Source: JBPEWY01 sp052032225 (lineage in GTDB: Bacteria > Bacteroidota > Bacteroidia > Flavobacteriales > Flavobacteriaceae). Taken from it: a DNA stretch of 64,000 bases. The stretch spans positions 7,633 through 71,632 of the forward strand of contig JBPEWY010000063.1 in assembly GCA_052032225.1 (NCBI GenBank), in the 5' to 3' direction. The translations under genes were made by a program, and so were the position numbers. Positions 1 through 8,319 of the stretch are shown one piece after another. Numbering within the stretch: the first letter of the stretch is position 1; each line of letters begins with the position of its first letter. The notes beneath the pieces are model-generated. The model was given only the letters and a program-made list of their open reading frames with translations. It was not told where the DNA came from and made no database searches.

Positions 1-2
1 AC

Positions 3-506
3 AAATACAATTTAAAACATATCTCTACCGGCGAAGTGTTTAGATATAATATTAAAAATGGTACCGATTTAGGTAAAGAAGCCAAAACATATATAGATAA
101 AGGAGAGCTGGTGCCCGACAGTATTACTATACAAATGCTTGAAGAAGAGGTAAATAAAAATCCTGATGCAAACGGATTTATTTTTGATGGTTTCCCAAGA
201 ACCATTGCACAAGCAGAGGCGCTAGATAATTTGCTTAGTGCAAAAGACATGAAAATAGACGCTACCATTGCTTTAGAAGCCGATGAGAACGTGCTTTTAC
301 AACGCCTTTTAGAGCGCGGTAAAGTAAGTGGGCGCACTGATGATCAGGATGAAGAAAAAATTAAAAACCGCTTTGAAGAATATAATCAAAAAACAGCACC
401 TCTTATAGACTACTATAAAAAACAAGGGAAATTTTATAGTGTAAACGGTATTGGAGAAATTAATGAAATAACAGATAGATTAAGTAAAGTAATAGATGAG
501 CTCTAA
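3..506 (+). CDS. adk: Adenylate kinase, 5'-truncated by the window edge
   Basis: Makes 2 ADP reversibly from ATP and AMP in the cytoplasm. The reading frame is open from base 3, and the first visible residues (KYNLKHISTGEVFR) match the AMP-binding segment normally about 25 residues into the enzyme, so the P-loop and true start lie outside the window. Visible landmarks are FDGFPRT (AMP binding) and a short LID, GRTDDQDEEKIKNRF, without the zinc-finger type insertion. A GTG at base 36 could be taken for a start but lies inside the conserved core. The gene overlaps the next one by 11 nt, suggesting co-translation. Identification is firm; the missing N-terminus could include a further domain. Confidence 0.95.
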   Translation, partial: KYNLKHISTGEVFRYNIKNGTDLGKEAKTYIDKGELVPDSITIQMLEEEVNKNPDANGFIFDGFPRTIAQAEALDNLLSAKDMKIDATIALEADENVLLQRLLERGKVSGRTDDQDEEKIKNRFEEYNQKTAPLIDYYKKQGKFYSVNGIGEINEITDRLSKVIDEL

Positions 507-1293
507 CGTAAACTATATACAAAACTTAAACACACAACTCGAGCCACTACGTAAACAAATAGTGGCTCATTCTTTATACAACAATGTACACTCTGTACAA
601 GATTTAACCGTTTTTATGCAATATCATGTATTTGCTGTGTTTGATTTTATGTCGCTATTAAAAGCATTGCAAAACATGTATACACAAACACATGTGCCTT
701 GGACACCAAAAGGAGATCCAAAAATTAGACGCTTTATAAACGAGATAGTTCTTGGCGAAGAAAGCGATTTAGACGCACAAGGAAACACAATGAGCCATTT
801 TGAGATGTATTTGCAGGCTATGCAACAAGCTAATGCTAACACTCAGTCAATTGAAAGTTTTATAGGTGCACTAAATCAACAAAAAAATATTTCAGAAGCT
901 TTACAAATAGCTCAAGCTCCCCAAGCCATTAAAGATTTTGTAAACTTCACATTTTCTATAATTAACACTAACGAGGCTCATAAAATTGCAGCTGTTTTCA
1001 CCTTCGGAAGAGAAGATTTAATTCCGAATATGTTTTTAAGCTTGGTAAAAAACATACAAAACCAAGTTGCCAATAAGTTAGATAAATTTGTTTATTATCT
1101 TGAAAGACATATTGAGTTAGATGGTGATGAGCACGGACCAATTGCTTTACAAATGATTAGTGAGTTGTGTGGAGATGATGCAAATAAATGGGAAGATTGC
1201 TTACAAGTTAGCAAACAAGCATTATTACACAGAAAGCAATTGTGGGATGGTGCTTTACAAGAAATAAAAAACAAAGCTGTATTAACAAGCTAA
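496..1293 (+). CDS. DUF3050 family protein
   Basis: A 265-residue, mostly helical soluble protein with no signal peptide. The N-terminal part (LEPLRKQIVAHSLYNN, then FMQYHVFAVFDFMSLLKALQ) fits the DUF3050 family, whose fold is thought to resemble haem oxygenase or TenA-like helical bundles. Several conserved-looking His and Glu residues (HVFAVFDF; ERHIELDGDEHGP) would suit a metal or haem site, but no reaction is established and this is inference. The ATG at 496 lies inside the adk frame (11-nt overlap), and obg starts 12 nt after its stop, so the three genes probably share a transcript. Confidence 0.75.
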   Translation: MSSNVNYIQNLNTQLEPLRKQIVAHSLYNNVHSVQDLTVFMQYHVFAVFDFMSLLKALQNMYTQTHVPWTPKGDPKIRRFINEIVLGEESDLDAQGNTMSHFEMYLQAMQQANANTQSIESFIGALNQQKNISEALQIAQAPQAIKDFVNFTFSIINTNEAHKIAAVFTFGREDLIPNMFLSLVKNIQNQVANKLDKFVYYLERHIELDGDEHGPIALQMISELCGDDANKWEDCLQVSKQALLHRKQLWDGALQEIKNKAVLTS

Positions 1294-1305
1294 AAAACTA
1301 AAACA

Positions 1306-2313
1306 ATGACCGAAGGTAATTTTGTAGATTACGTTAAAGTATATGTAACGTCTGGGAATGGAGGTAAGGGGTCTACACACCTTCGAAGAGAAAAATATGT
1401 AGCCAAGGGAGGTCCGGATGGCGGAGATGGTGGTAGAGGCGGTCATGTAATTATTAAAGGAAATAAAAATCTTTGGACACTATATCATTTTAAATTTAAG
1501 AAACATTTTAGAGCCGGACACGGAGAACACGGAAGTAAAAACCGAAGCACCGGAGCAGACGGAGAAGATGTGTATTTAGAGGTGCCTCTGGGAACTGTAG
1601 TTAGAGATACAGAAACCAACCGGATTTTATTTGAAATAACCGAAGACGGCCAAGAAAAAATTATAGCTCAAGGTGGTAAAGGAGGTAGAGGAAATTGGCA
1701 TTTTAAAAGTGCAACCAACCAAACTCCTCGGTATGCTCAACCTGGATTGCCTGGTGAAGAAAAACGTATTACGTTAGAGTTAAAAGTATTGGCAGATGTT
1801 GGCTTAGTTGGGTTCCCTAATGCAGGTAAATCTACGTTGTTGTCTGTTATTACATCGGCAAAACCTAAAATTGCCGACTACGAGTTTACTACCTTAAAAC
1901 CTAACTTAGGAATTGTTAAATATAGAGACTTTAAAACCTTTGTAATGGCCGATATTCCCGGAATTATAGAAGGAGCGGCAGAAGGTAAGGGTCTTGGTCA
2001 TTACTTTTTAAGACACATAGAACGTAACGCAACATTACTTTTTTTAATACCTGCAGATAGTAAAGACATAGTAAAAGAGTATAATATTTTACTGGACGAA
2101 TTAAGAAGGTACAACCCGGAACTGCTAGATAAAAACAGGCTTATTGCTATTTCTAAATCAGATATGTTAGACAATGAGTTAAAGGCAGAACTTAAGGAAG
2201 AACTAGATAAAGTTTTTACAACAACCCCTTATCTTTTTATCTCTTCGGTTGCCCAACAGGGTATTACAGAGCTAAAAGACAAACTCTGGCAAATGCTTAA
2301 TGAAGAGGCTTAA
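1306..2313 (+). CDS. obg: Obg family GTPase
   Basis: Ribosome-associated GTPase acting in late 50S assembly and stress control. The 335-residue protein starts with the glycine-rich Obg domain (about residues 1-160, many GG repeats such as GGPDGGDGGRGGH) followed by a G domain with G1 GFPNAGKST near residue 168, G3 DIPGIIEGA near 216 and the SKSD specificity motif further on. It ends after the G domain, so the C-terminal OCT extension of some Obg proteins is absent, as is usual in Bacteroidota. It lies 12 nt after the DUF3050 gene. Confidence 0.97.
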   Translation: MTEGNFVDYVKVYVTSGNGGKGSTHLRREKYVAKGGPDGGDGGRGGHVIIKGNKNLWTLYHFKFKKHFRAGHGEHGSKNRSTGADGEDVYLEVPLGTVVRDTETNRILFEITEDGQEKIIAQGGKGGRGNWHFKSATNQTPRYAQPGLPGEEKRITLELKVLADVGLVGFPNAGKSTLLSVITSAKPKIADYEFTTLKPNLGIVKYRDFKTFVMADIPGIIEGAAEGKGLGHYFLRHIERNATLLFLIPADSKDIVKEYNILLDELRRYNPELLDKNRLIAISKSDMLDNELKAELKEELDKVFTTTPYLFISSVAQQGITELKDKLWQMLNEEA

Positions 2314-2350
2314 AAGGGAACGCTTTTTGTGTTATATTTAAATAAAAAAC

Positions 2351-2878
2351 ATGAAAGTTAAAGGGGTACTATTAGTATTAGCATGTTTTGTTTTTGGTTG
2401 TTCTTCACCAAGAGTAGTATATGATTTTGATTCTCATACTAATTTCAGCACCCTGAAAACCTATGCTATTTATAACCCCCTAGATACAGGACTTAGTGAT
2501 TTAGACACTAAGAGGTTATTAGAGGTCTTAAACGCATCTCTTGCTAACTTAGGTTTTAAGCACAGCAATAATCCAGACTTTTATATAAACGTAACTACAA
2601 AAAAATTAGAAGTTACTCCTAATAGTCAGGTTGGAGTTGGAGTTGGCGGTACAGGACGAAATGTTGGAGGTGGTGTTTCTGTTGGCATTCCTTTAGGAAG
2701 CAATATGCCTACAACACAATTTACTTTTGATGTTGTTGATGCATCAACCAATCAACTTATTTGGCAAGCTATTGCCGAACATAAAATTAGCGAAAAGGCA
2801 TCACCAGACACAAAAAAGGAACAACTAAAAATAGTAGTAAATGCTGTTTTTAAAAACTTTCCTCCATCAAACAAATGA
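2351..2878 (+). CDS. DUF4136 domain lipoprotein
   Basis: A 175-residue lipoprotein: the signal peptide ends in FVFGC, with the lipidated Cys at about residue 17. The mature part begins with the DUF4136 hallmark (VVYDFDSHTNFSTLKTYAIYNP) and contains a glycine/valine-rich stretch (VGVGVGGTGRNVGGG) followed by FTFDVVDASTNQLIWQAIAEHK, all typical of the family. Its function is unknown; family members are membrane-anchored and face the periplasm. The stop codon overlaps the start of the downstream TPR gene (ATGA), so the two are probably co-translated. Confidence 0.85.
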   Translation: MKVKGVLLVLACFVFGCSSPRVVYDFDSHTNFSTLKTYAIYNPLDTGLSDLDTKRLLEVLNASLANLGFKHSNNPDFYINVTTKKLEVTPNSQVGVGVGGTGRNVGGGVSVGIPLGSNMPTTQFTFDVVDASTNQLIWQAIAEHKISEKASPDTKKEQLKIVVNAVFKNFPPSNK

Positions 2879-3759
2879 AGCATTTTATTTTAATAATATT
2901 TATAACTTTTTGCTTATCGGTCTATAAAACAACTGCACAAGAGCATATAATTGTGCAAGTAGATTCTTTATTAAAAAGAAAAAACTATAATGAAGCTAAA
3001 CAATTACTTATTACCCAAATTAACACTAATAAATCGGATGATTTAATTGAAAAACTGGGAGATGTATATGGTTTAGAAAAGAATTGGGATAAAGCCATAG
3101 AATATTATAAAATGCTAGTTAAAAGCAACCCCAAAAGTGCAAATTATAATTATAAGTTAGGAGGAGTTTTGGGAATGAAAGCCTTGTCGGTAAATAAATT
3201 TAAAGCACTTGGGTTAATATCAGATGTTAAATATCATTTTACACTTGCTGCAAACTTAAATAAAGAACACATAGATGTAAGATGGGCACTGATAGAATTG
3301 TATTTGCAATTACCCGGAATTTTAGGAGGAAGTATAAAGAAAGCTAAAGAATATGCCTCAGAGTTAGAAAGCCAATCACCAATAGAAGGGTATTTGGCAA
3401 AAGCCTATATTGCAGACTACACAAATAATAACAAAGAGCATAAAAAGTGGTCTTTAAAAGCCATTAATCTTGCAGAAAATATTAGTAGTACCTACCCCAG
3501 AGTTAATATACACTACCAACTTGGTAAAATAGCTTCAACATACAATGTTGCATTAAACACCGGTTTAAAACATCTTACATGGTTTGTGAAAAGGCATAAT
3601 CAATCAAATAACATAAAAGTAGAGTGGGCGTACTATCATATAGCTAAAATTTACTTGCTTAAAAACCAACAAGACAAAGCAAAAACTTATATAGCAAAGG
3701 CCTTAAAAGTAAATCCTGATTTTAATGAGGCTATAAAACTCAAGAAAAAGTATTTATAG
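2875..3759 (+). CDS. Secreted tetratricopeptide-repeat protein
   Basis: A 294-residue protein with an N-terminal signal peptide (hydrophobic segment ending near TTAQE). TPR-like helices are visible as DDLIEKLGDVYGLEKNWDKAIEYYKMLVKSNP and, at the C-terminus, WAYYHIAKIYLLKNQQDKAKTYIAKALKVNP. It is likely periplasmic and a protein-protein scaffold; the partner is unknown. It overlaps the DUF4136 lipoprotein gene by 4 nt, so the two may work together at the envelope, though that is inference from position only. Confidence 0.75.
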   Translation: MKHFILIIFITFCLSVYKTTAQEHIIVQVDSLLKRKNYNEAKQLLITQINTNKSDDLIEKLGDVYGLEKNWDKAIEYYKMLVKSNPKSANYNYKLGGVLGMKALSVNKFKALGLISDVKYHFTLAANLNKEHIDVRWALIELYLQLPGILGGSIKKAKEYASELESQSPIEGYLAKAYIADYTNNNKEHKKWSLKAINLAENISSTYPRVNIHYQLGKIASTYNVALNTGLKHLTWFVKRHNQSNNIKVEWAYYHIAKIYLLKNQQDKAKTYIAKALKVNPDFNEAIKLKKKYL

Positions 3760-3767
3760 TTTTCTTC

Positions 3768-3800
3768 TTTGCTGCATAGCACATCAAATAATTATCTTTA
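3768..3800 (+). promoter_or_regulatory. Candidate promoter of mpl
   Basis: TTTG at 3768-3771, a 21-nt spacer, then TATCTTTA at 3793-3800, one base off the Bacteroidota -7 consensus TANNTTTG. It lies just after the stop of the TPR gene and 16 nt before the ATG of mpl, which also argues against a TTG start at 3769 because that codon falls in the -33 element. Confidence 0.5.
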
Positions 3801-3816
3801 CCCAAAAATTTTAAAT

Positions 3817-5172
3817 ATGCACATTCATTTTATAGCTATTGGCGGAAGCGCCATGCATAATTTAGCTATAGCACTACATAACAAAGGATATAAAATAACC
3901 GGAAGCGACGATATTATTTTTGAGCCCTCTAAAAGCCGATTAGAAAGTAAAGGTTTGTTGCCGGAATCTTTTGGTTGGTTTCCTGATAAAATAACTAAAA
4001 ATGTTGATGCTGTTATTTTAGGAATGCACGCTAAACCCGATAATCCTGAGCTTATAAAAGCGCAAGAATTAGGGCTTACAATTTATTCGTACCCTGAGTT
4101 TTTATACGAGCATTCTAAATATAAAACCAGAGTTGTTATTGGCGGAAGCCATGGTAAAACCACTATTACCTCTATGATATTACATGTGTTAAATTATCAT
4201 AGCGTAACAACAGATTATATGGTTGGTGCTCAATTAGATGGTTTTGAAACCATGGTGCAGCTATCTAATGAAAATGATTTTATTGTGTTAGAAGGCGATG
4301 AATATTTATCTTCTGCTATAGATAGGCGACCTAAATTTCACTTATACAAACCCAATATTGCATTGCTTAGTGGTATTGCCTGGGATCATATAAATGTATT
4401 TAAAACGTTTGATGATTATGTAGAACAGTTTAAAATTTTTATAGAATCTATAACGCCCGGAGGTATTTTGGTTTATAATGAAGAAGATGAAATTGTTAAG
4501 CAATTAGTAGAAGATACAACGGCACCAATTAAAAAATATCCATACAAAACCCCCGACTATTTTATTGAAGACGGCGAAACCTATTTGCAAACTTCAGAAG
4601 GGCCATTACCGGTATCTGTTTTTGGAAAGCATAATCTAAATAATTTGGCCGGCGCTAAATGGATTTGCCAGCATATGGGAATAGACGAAATAGATTTTTA
4701 CGAAGCAATAGCATCGTTTAAAGGGGCAAGCAAACGTTTAGAAAAAATAGCAGAAAACAACAGCTCGGTTATATATAAAGATTTTGCTCATTCACCAAGC
4801 AAAGTAAAAGCAACTACACAAGCCGTAGCAGAGCAATATTCTAACAAAAAAATAGTAGCTTGTTTAGAGTTACATACTTATAGCAGTCTTAATGTTAATT
4901 TTTTAGAGCAATACAAAGGAACATTAAATGCAGCACAAGAAGCAGTAGTTTTTTATTCGCCTAAAGCAGTTGAAATTAAAAAATTACAGCCGGTTTCTAA
5001 AGAGCAAATTGCAAACGCATTTAACAGAACCAATTTACAAGTATTTACAAATCCGGAAGATTTTAAAGCGTTTTTATTTTCTAAAAACTTAGAAAATACA
5101 GCTTTGTTGCTAATGAGTTCCGGAGATTATGGCGGGTTAGATTTTAATGAGGTAGCTAACCTGGTTAAGTAA
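3817..5172 (+). CDS. mpl: UDP-N-acetylmuramate:L-Ala-gamma-D-Glu-meso-DAP ligase
   Basis: Mur-ligase family enzyme that attaches recycled murein tripeptide to UDP-MurNAc in the cytoplasm. The 451-residue product opens with a Rossmann segment (HFIAIGGSAMHNLA), has the ATP loop GGSHGKTTITSM, then GDEYLSSAIDRRPKFHLYKPNIALLSGIAWDHINVF, a segment matching Mpl rather than MurC or MurD. The C-terminal domain includes FAHSPSKVKAT. The ATG at 3817 is chosen because the protein then begins at the usual MHIHFIAIGG; a TTG at 3769 would add 16 unrelated residues inside the promoter. MurC is the alternative but fits less well. Confidence 0.85.
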   Translation: MHIHFIAIGGSAMHNLAIALHNKGYKITGSDDIIFEPSKSRLESKGLLPESFGWFPDKITKNVDAVILGMHAKPDNPELIKAQELGLTIYSYPEFLYEHSKYKTRVVIGGSHGKTTITSMILHVLNYHSVTTDYMVGAQLDGFETMVQLSNENDFIVLEGDEYLSSAIDRRPKFHLYKPNIALLSGIAWDHINVFKTFDDYVEQFKIFIESITPGGILVYNEEDEIVKQLVEDTTAPIKKYPYKTPDYFIEDGETYLQTSEGPLPVSVFGKHNLNNLAGAKWICQHMGIDEIDFYEAIASFKGASKRLEKIAENNSSVIYKDFAHSPSKVKATTQAVAEQYSNKKIVACLELHTYSSLNVNFLEQYKGTLNAAQEAVVFYSPKAVEIKKLQPVSKEQIANAFNRTNLQVFTNPEDFKAFLFSKNLENTALLLMSSGDYGGLDFNEVANLVK

Positions 5173-5177
5173 TATGT

Positions 5178-5804
5178 TTAACGTTGGTTGTGGGCTTCAT
5201 ACAGAGCATTAATAAAAGCAGAAATGTCTTTTTTCTGGCTCTTAATAAGCGCTTTTTTTGCAAGCTCTTGATCGGTTTTTAATTTATCTTGAGATAATTT
5301 AAACTTGCCTTCCCATTGTGTTATTGCAATTTCAAAACCTACAATGTAAGGTAAGGCAGCATCCATTTTAGGATTATCTGGGGTTAATTTAAACTTATGC
5401 TCGGGTGCTTCTAAAAAAGAAGTCATATTTAACATAGTTTGTTTTACTTTTTTTAAATCCGTGTATCGGGTAATAGTGCCTTTTACATGAGCAATTATAT
5501 AGTTCCATGTAGGCAACTGTTTGGTACTATACACAGAAGGAGATATATAGCAATCAGGTCCATAAAAAATAGCAGTAGCCTCTGCTCCGTCTGTTAAAGT
5601 GGCAACCTGTGGGTTGTATTTATCAATATGCCCCACTAATTTACCAAGAGTAGAATCATGCTCTCTCTCAAAAACCAAAGGTATATGTGTTATAAAAGGC
5701 ATGTTATTTTTTACGGTTATTAATGTAGCAAACGGATATTGCTTAATAACATTAATAACATTGTTGTAATTGTTTTCCTGATGATGTTTTGGAGGATAGT
5801 TCAC
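5178..5804 (-). CDS. PaiB-type FMN-binding negative transcriptional regulator family protein
   Basis: A 208-residue protein of the PaiB/FMN-binding split-barrel family. It starts MNYPPKHHQENN, the usual N-terminus, and carries PFATLITV, LVGHIDKYNPQ and ISPSVYSTKQLPTWNYIIAHVKG, the signature of the flavin-binding fold. PaiB of Bacillus represses sporulation and protease genes; in Bacteroidota the biological role is not established, and enzymatic or flavin-storage functions are equally possible. It sits 9 nt downstream of the DUF1569 gene and is convergent with mpl, with only 5 nt between the stops and no visible terminator. Confidence 0.8.
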   Translation of the reverse strand: MNYPPKHHQENNYNNVINVIKQYPFATLITVKNNMPFITHIPLVFEREHDSTLGKLVGHIDKYNPQVATLTDGAEATAIFYGPDCYISPSVYSTKQLPTWNYIIAHVKGTITRYTDLKKVKQTMLNMTSFLEAPEHKFKLTPDNPKMDAALPYIVGFEIAITQWEGKFKLSQDKLKTDQELAKKALIKSQKKDISAFINALYEAHNQR

Positions 5805-5813
5805 AATAAATAA

Positions 5814-6266
5814 TTAAACACCAAATTGAGTTAAATGATGGTTTAAGTGCTTATACTGCATTTTGCCCCACTGCTCTGTAGTAAATTTTCCAAAGAAAGG
5901 ATGTGTGGGCCAGTTATTATTATCTTTTAAAGAAACAAAATGATTAATTTGTTTAAGAAGTTCGTTTTTTTCGGTTTCAAACTCATGTTCTGAAGTTATT
6001 TTAAAATCAGAAGGCGTTGGAAGATTTTTTTTCCAAGGGGTATCATTGTACATATGCTTTTTGTACATTTTAAATAATAACTTTTTAAAAAAGTTTGGCT
6101 TACTTTTTAAAGCCATACTTCCGTCGGCTACTTTAAAAGGTAGTTGGCAATGTTTTAGCATTTGCCCAACACTCATGCTTCCCCATTGGGGTTGCGTGTC
6201 TTTAGAGAGCTTTTCTATACGTTCTTTTACTTCGGTAAATGTATCAGCATCAAATAAAGATTTCAT
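5814..6266 (-). CDS. DUF1569 family protein
   Basis: A 150-residue soluble protein. MSVGQMLKHCQLPF near residue 33 and a C-terminal KMQYKHLNHHLTQFG place the histidines of a DinB-like four-helix bundle, the fold assigned to DUF1569. Such bundles often bind a metal through three histidines (H in MLKHC, and HLNHH here), but no activity is known. It is the first gene of a two-gene minus-strand unit with the PaiB-like gene and is divergent from radC. Confidence 0.8.
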   Translation of the reverse strand: MKSLFDADTFTEVKERIEKLSKDTQPQWGSMSVGQMLKHCQLPFKVADGSMALKSKPNFFKKLLFKMYKKHMYNDTPWKKNLPTPSDFKITSEHEFETEKNELLKQINHFVSLKDNNNWPTHPFFGKFTTEQWGKMQYKHLNHHLTQFGV

Positions 6267-6284
6267 TGTATTAGTTTTTACTTT

Positions 6285-6311
6285 TTTGAAAAGTACAATT
6301 TTTTATCTTTA
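6285..6311 (+). promoter_or_regulatory. Candidate promoter of radC
   Basis: TATCTTTA at 6304-6311 resembles the -7 element TANNTTTG, with TTTG at 6285-6288 upstream, but the 15-nt spacer is short. If correct, transcription starts about 8-10 nt before the TTG start codon of radC, giving a nearly leaderless message. Confidence 0.35.
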
Positions 6312-6325
6312 TAAAAAAAGTAATC

Positions 6326-7024
6326 TTGACGCACAAACCCATTTCGTTCTCTATAAAACAATGGTCTGATGAAGATCGTCCCAGAGAAAAACTTCTAAAA
6401 AAAGGAACCGCTTCTTTAAGTGACGCAGAACTTATAGCAATTTTAATAGGTAGTGGTAATAAACAAGAAAGTGCTGTAGCGCTCTCTAAACGTATTTTAG
6501 CACAAAACAATAACCAATTAAACACGCTCGGCAAACAAACTATACAGCAATTAATGCAATTTAAAGGCATTGGTGAGGCTAAAGCCATTAGTATTGCAGC
6601 TGCATTAGAGTTGGGTAAACGACGACGCTCTGAACAAGCTGCACAACTACCCAAAATAATGTCAAGTAAAACAGTTTTTGAATTGTTACAACCTACAATT
6701 GGAGAGCTACCTCACGAAGAGTTCTGGATTTTATATTTAAACAATGCCAATAAAGTGTTGCAATCTACACAACTAAGTAAAGGAGGTATTACTGGCACTT
6801 TAGTTGATGTTAGGTTGGCTTTAAAACACGCATTAACGCTTGGAGCTGTTGCTGTTATTTTAGCCCACAATCATCCGTCAGGAACATTACAACCAAGCAC
6901 AGCCGATGTAAAACTTACCCAAAAAATGCAAACAGCATGTAATGCTTTAGATATAGCTATGCTAGATCATTTAATTATAACCGAAAAAACGTACTTTAGC
7001 TTTGCAGACGAAGGGTTGTTGTAA
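6326..7024 (+). CDS. radC: RadC family JAB-domain protein
   Basis: A 232-residue RadC/UPF0758 protein. The N-terminus (SIKQWSDEDRPREKLLKKG) is followed by a helix-hairpin-helix segment (LMQFKGIGEAKAISIAAALELGKR) and a C-terminal MPN/JAMM domain with the metal motif HNHPSG near residue 181 and its Asp eight residues later (TAD). The family was once linked to DNA repair, but its reaction is uncertain. The start is a TTG: no in-frame ATG precedes the conserved N-terminus. The next gene starts 2 nt after the stop, so radC heads a three-gene unit. Confidence 0.92.
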   Translation: MTHKPISFSIKQWSDEDRPREKLLKKGTASLSDAELIAILIGSGNKQESAVALSKRILAQNNNQLNTLGKQTIQQLMQFKGIGEAKAISIAAALELGKRRRSEQAAQLPKIMSSKTVFELLQPTIGELPHEEFWILYLNNANKVLQSTQLSKGGITGTLVDVRLALKHALTLGAVAVILAHNHPSGTLQPSTADVKLTQKMQTACNALDIAMLDHLIITEKTYFSFADEGLL

Positions 7025-7026
7025 CT

Positions 7027-8319
7027 ATGGTTTTAATTTTTACTCACAAAGTCACTCCAAGATTAACGTATATAATGAAGCATGTTTTTACCAGAATGCT
7101 TCAAATAGAGGTGAATTTTACCACTAAAGTAGAGGAGTTTATAGCACATTCAGGTCCTAAGCTAACCTACTCAAAACAACCATTACAAAACGAATTTTTT
7201 ATAAAAAGCCACGATTTACTCTTTGAGCAAGGATTAAATGATTATGATGTAAAAGTACAAGACTGGAATGGTGTTCCTTGTTTTTTTGGTGTTCCGGAGC
7301 AGTGTAGTTTGCCTTTTGATGTTTTTGCAGCAAGTTTTTATTTGTTAAGTCGGTACGAAGAGTATTTGCCACATGTAAAAGATGAGCACGGAAGATACCC
7401 TTACCAAGAAAGTATAGCTTTTAAAAACAATTTTTTACAATTACCTGTGGTAGATATTTGGGTTTTACGATTGTTTGAAGCATTAAAGGAGAGGTTTCCA
7501 GAAATACAAAACCCATCAAAGCAATACAATCAAATATCTTTAATAGATGTAGCAGTTTCATCTGAGTTTACCGGGAGGGGTATTATCAGAACAATTGCCG
7601 GGTATCTGTTAGACTTGAGTCAATTTAGAATCAAAAGAGTTTTGCAGAGAACGCTGGTTTTACTTAAAATAAAAAAAGATCCGTTTAACAATTTTGATTG
7701 GCTTATAGCTTTACATAAGCGGTTTAAAACACACATAATTTTCTTTTTCTTACTGGCAGATTATGCTACTTACGATAAAAATATTTCTGTTAATACAAAT
7801 AGCTTACGGTATTTAATTAAACATGTAGCAGATTATAGTATAGTTTCTCTGATGGCTTCTTACCAATCTGTAGGTTTTTTAGAGGTTTTAAAACAGGAAA
7901 GAAAAAGATTAATAGAGATTATTAACAGACCGGTTAAACGAATTAGGTTTAGGTTTAATAGAATAATAATACCCGAAACGTATCAAGAAATTGTAGAAGC
8001 AGAATTTAATGAAGATTATTCTATGGGGTACGATGGTGTTTTGGGATTTAGAGCAGGAACTTGCTCCCCTTTTTATTTTTTTGATGTAAGTCATGAAACC
8101 CAATTACCTGTAAAAATTAATCCATTCTGCGTTCATACAACAGCACTCAGTAAAATAGAAACTCAAGATACAATTGTAAAAACAGTACAAGAGCTCAAAA
8201 AAAGTGTCAAGTCTGTTAACGGAACATTTATTTCGGTTTTTTTAAATGATTTTCTTGGTACAAAAAACACAGTAAATTGGAAAGAAGTTTATAAAACAAT
8301 TTTGTCTGATGAAGCTTAG
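7027..8319 (+). CDS. Polysaccharide deacetylase-like family protein (DUF7033 type)
   Basis: A 430-residue protein resembling the flavobacterial family annotated as polysaccharide deacetylase that commonly follows radC. Visible landmarks are an N-terminal VLIFTHKVTPRLTYIMKHVFTRML, FDVFAASFYLLSRYEEYLPHVKDEHGRYP near residue 100 and MGYDGVLGFRAGTCSPFYFFDV near residue 337. The classical NodB first motif (T-F/Y-DDG) is not visible; IDVAVSSEF occupies the place where relatives have IDV followed by other residues. Activity is therefore doubtful, and a role in surface polysaccharide handling is inference. Its last 11 nt overlap the next gene. Confidence 0.65.
   Translation: MVLIFTHKVTPRLTYIMKHVFTRMLQIEVNFTTKVEEFIAHSGPKLTYSKQPLQNEFFIKSHDLLFEQGLNDYDVKVQDWNGVPCFFGVPEQCSLPFDVFAASFYLLSRYEEYLPHVKDEHGRYPYQESIAFKNNFLQLPVVDIWVLRLFEALKERFPEIQNPSKQYNQISLIDVAVSSEFTGRGIIRTIAGYLLDLSQFRIKRVLQRTLVLLKIKKDPFNNFDWLIALHKRFKTHIIFFFLLADYATYDKNISVNTNSLRYLIKHVADYSIVSLMASYQSVGFLEVLKQERKRLIEIINRPVKRIRFRFNRIIIPETYQEIVEAEFNEDYSMGYDGVLGFRAGTCSPFYFFDVSHETQLPVKINPFCVHTTALSKIETQDTIVKTVQELKKSVKSVNGTFISVFLNDFLGTKNTVNWKEVYKTILSDEA

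Noticed and set aside
6271..6654. 127-codon open frame antisense to radC
   Set aside because: Covers the radC start and conserved helix-hairpin-helix coding region on the other strand; cysteine/serine/leucine-rich product without homology signs.
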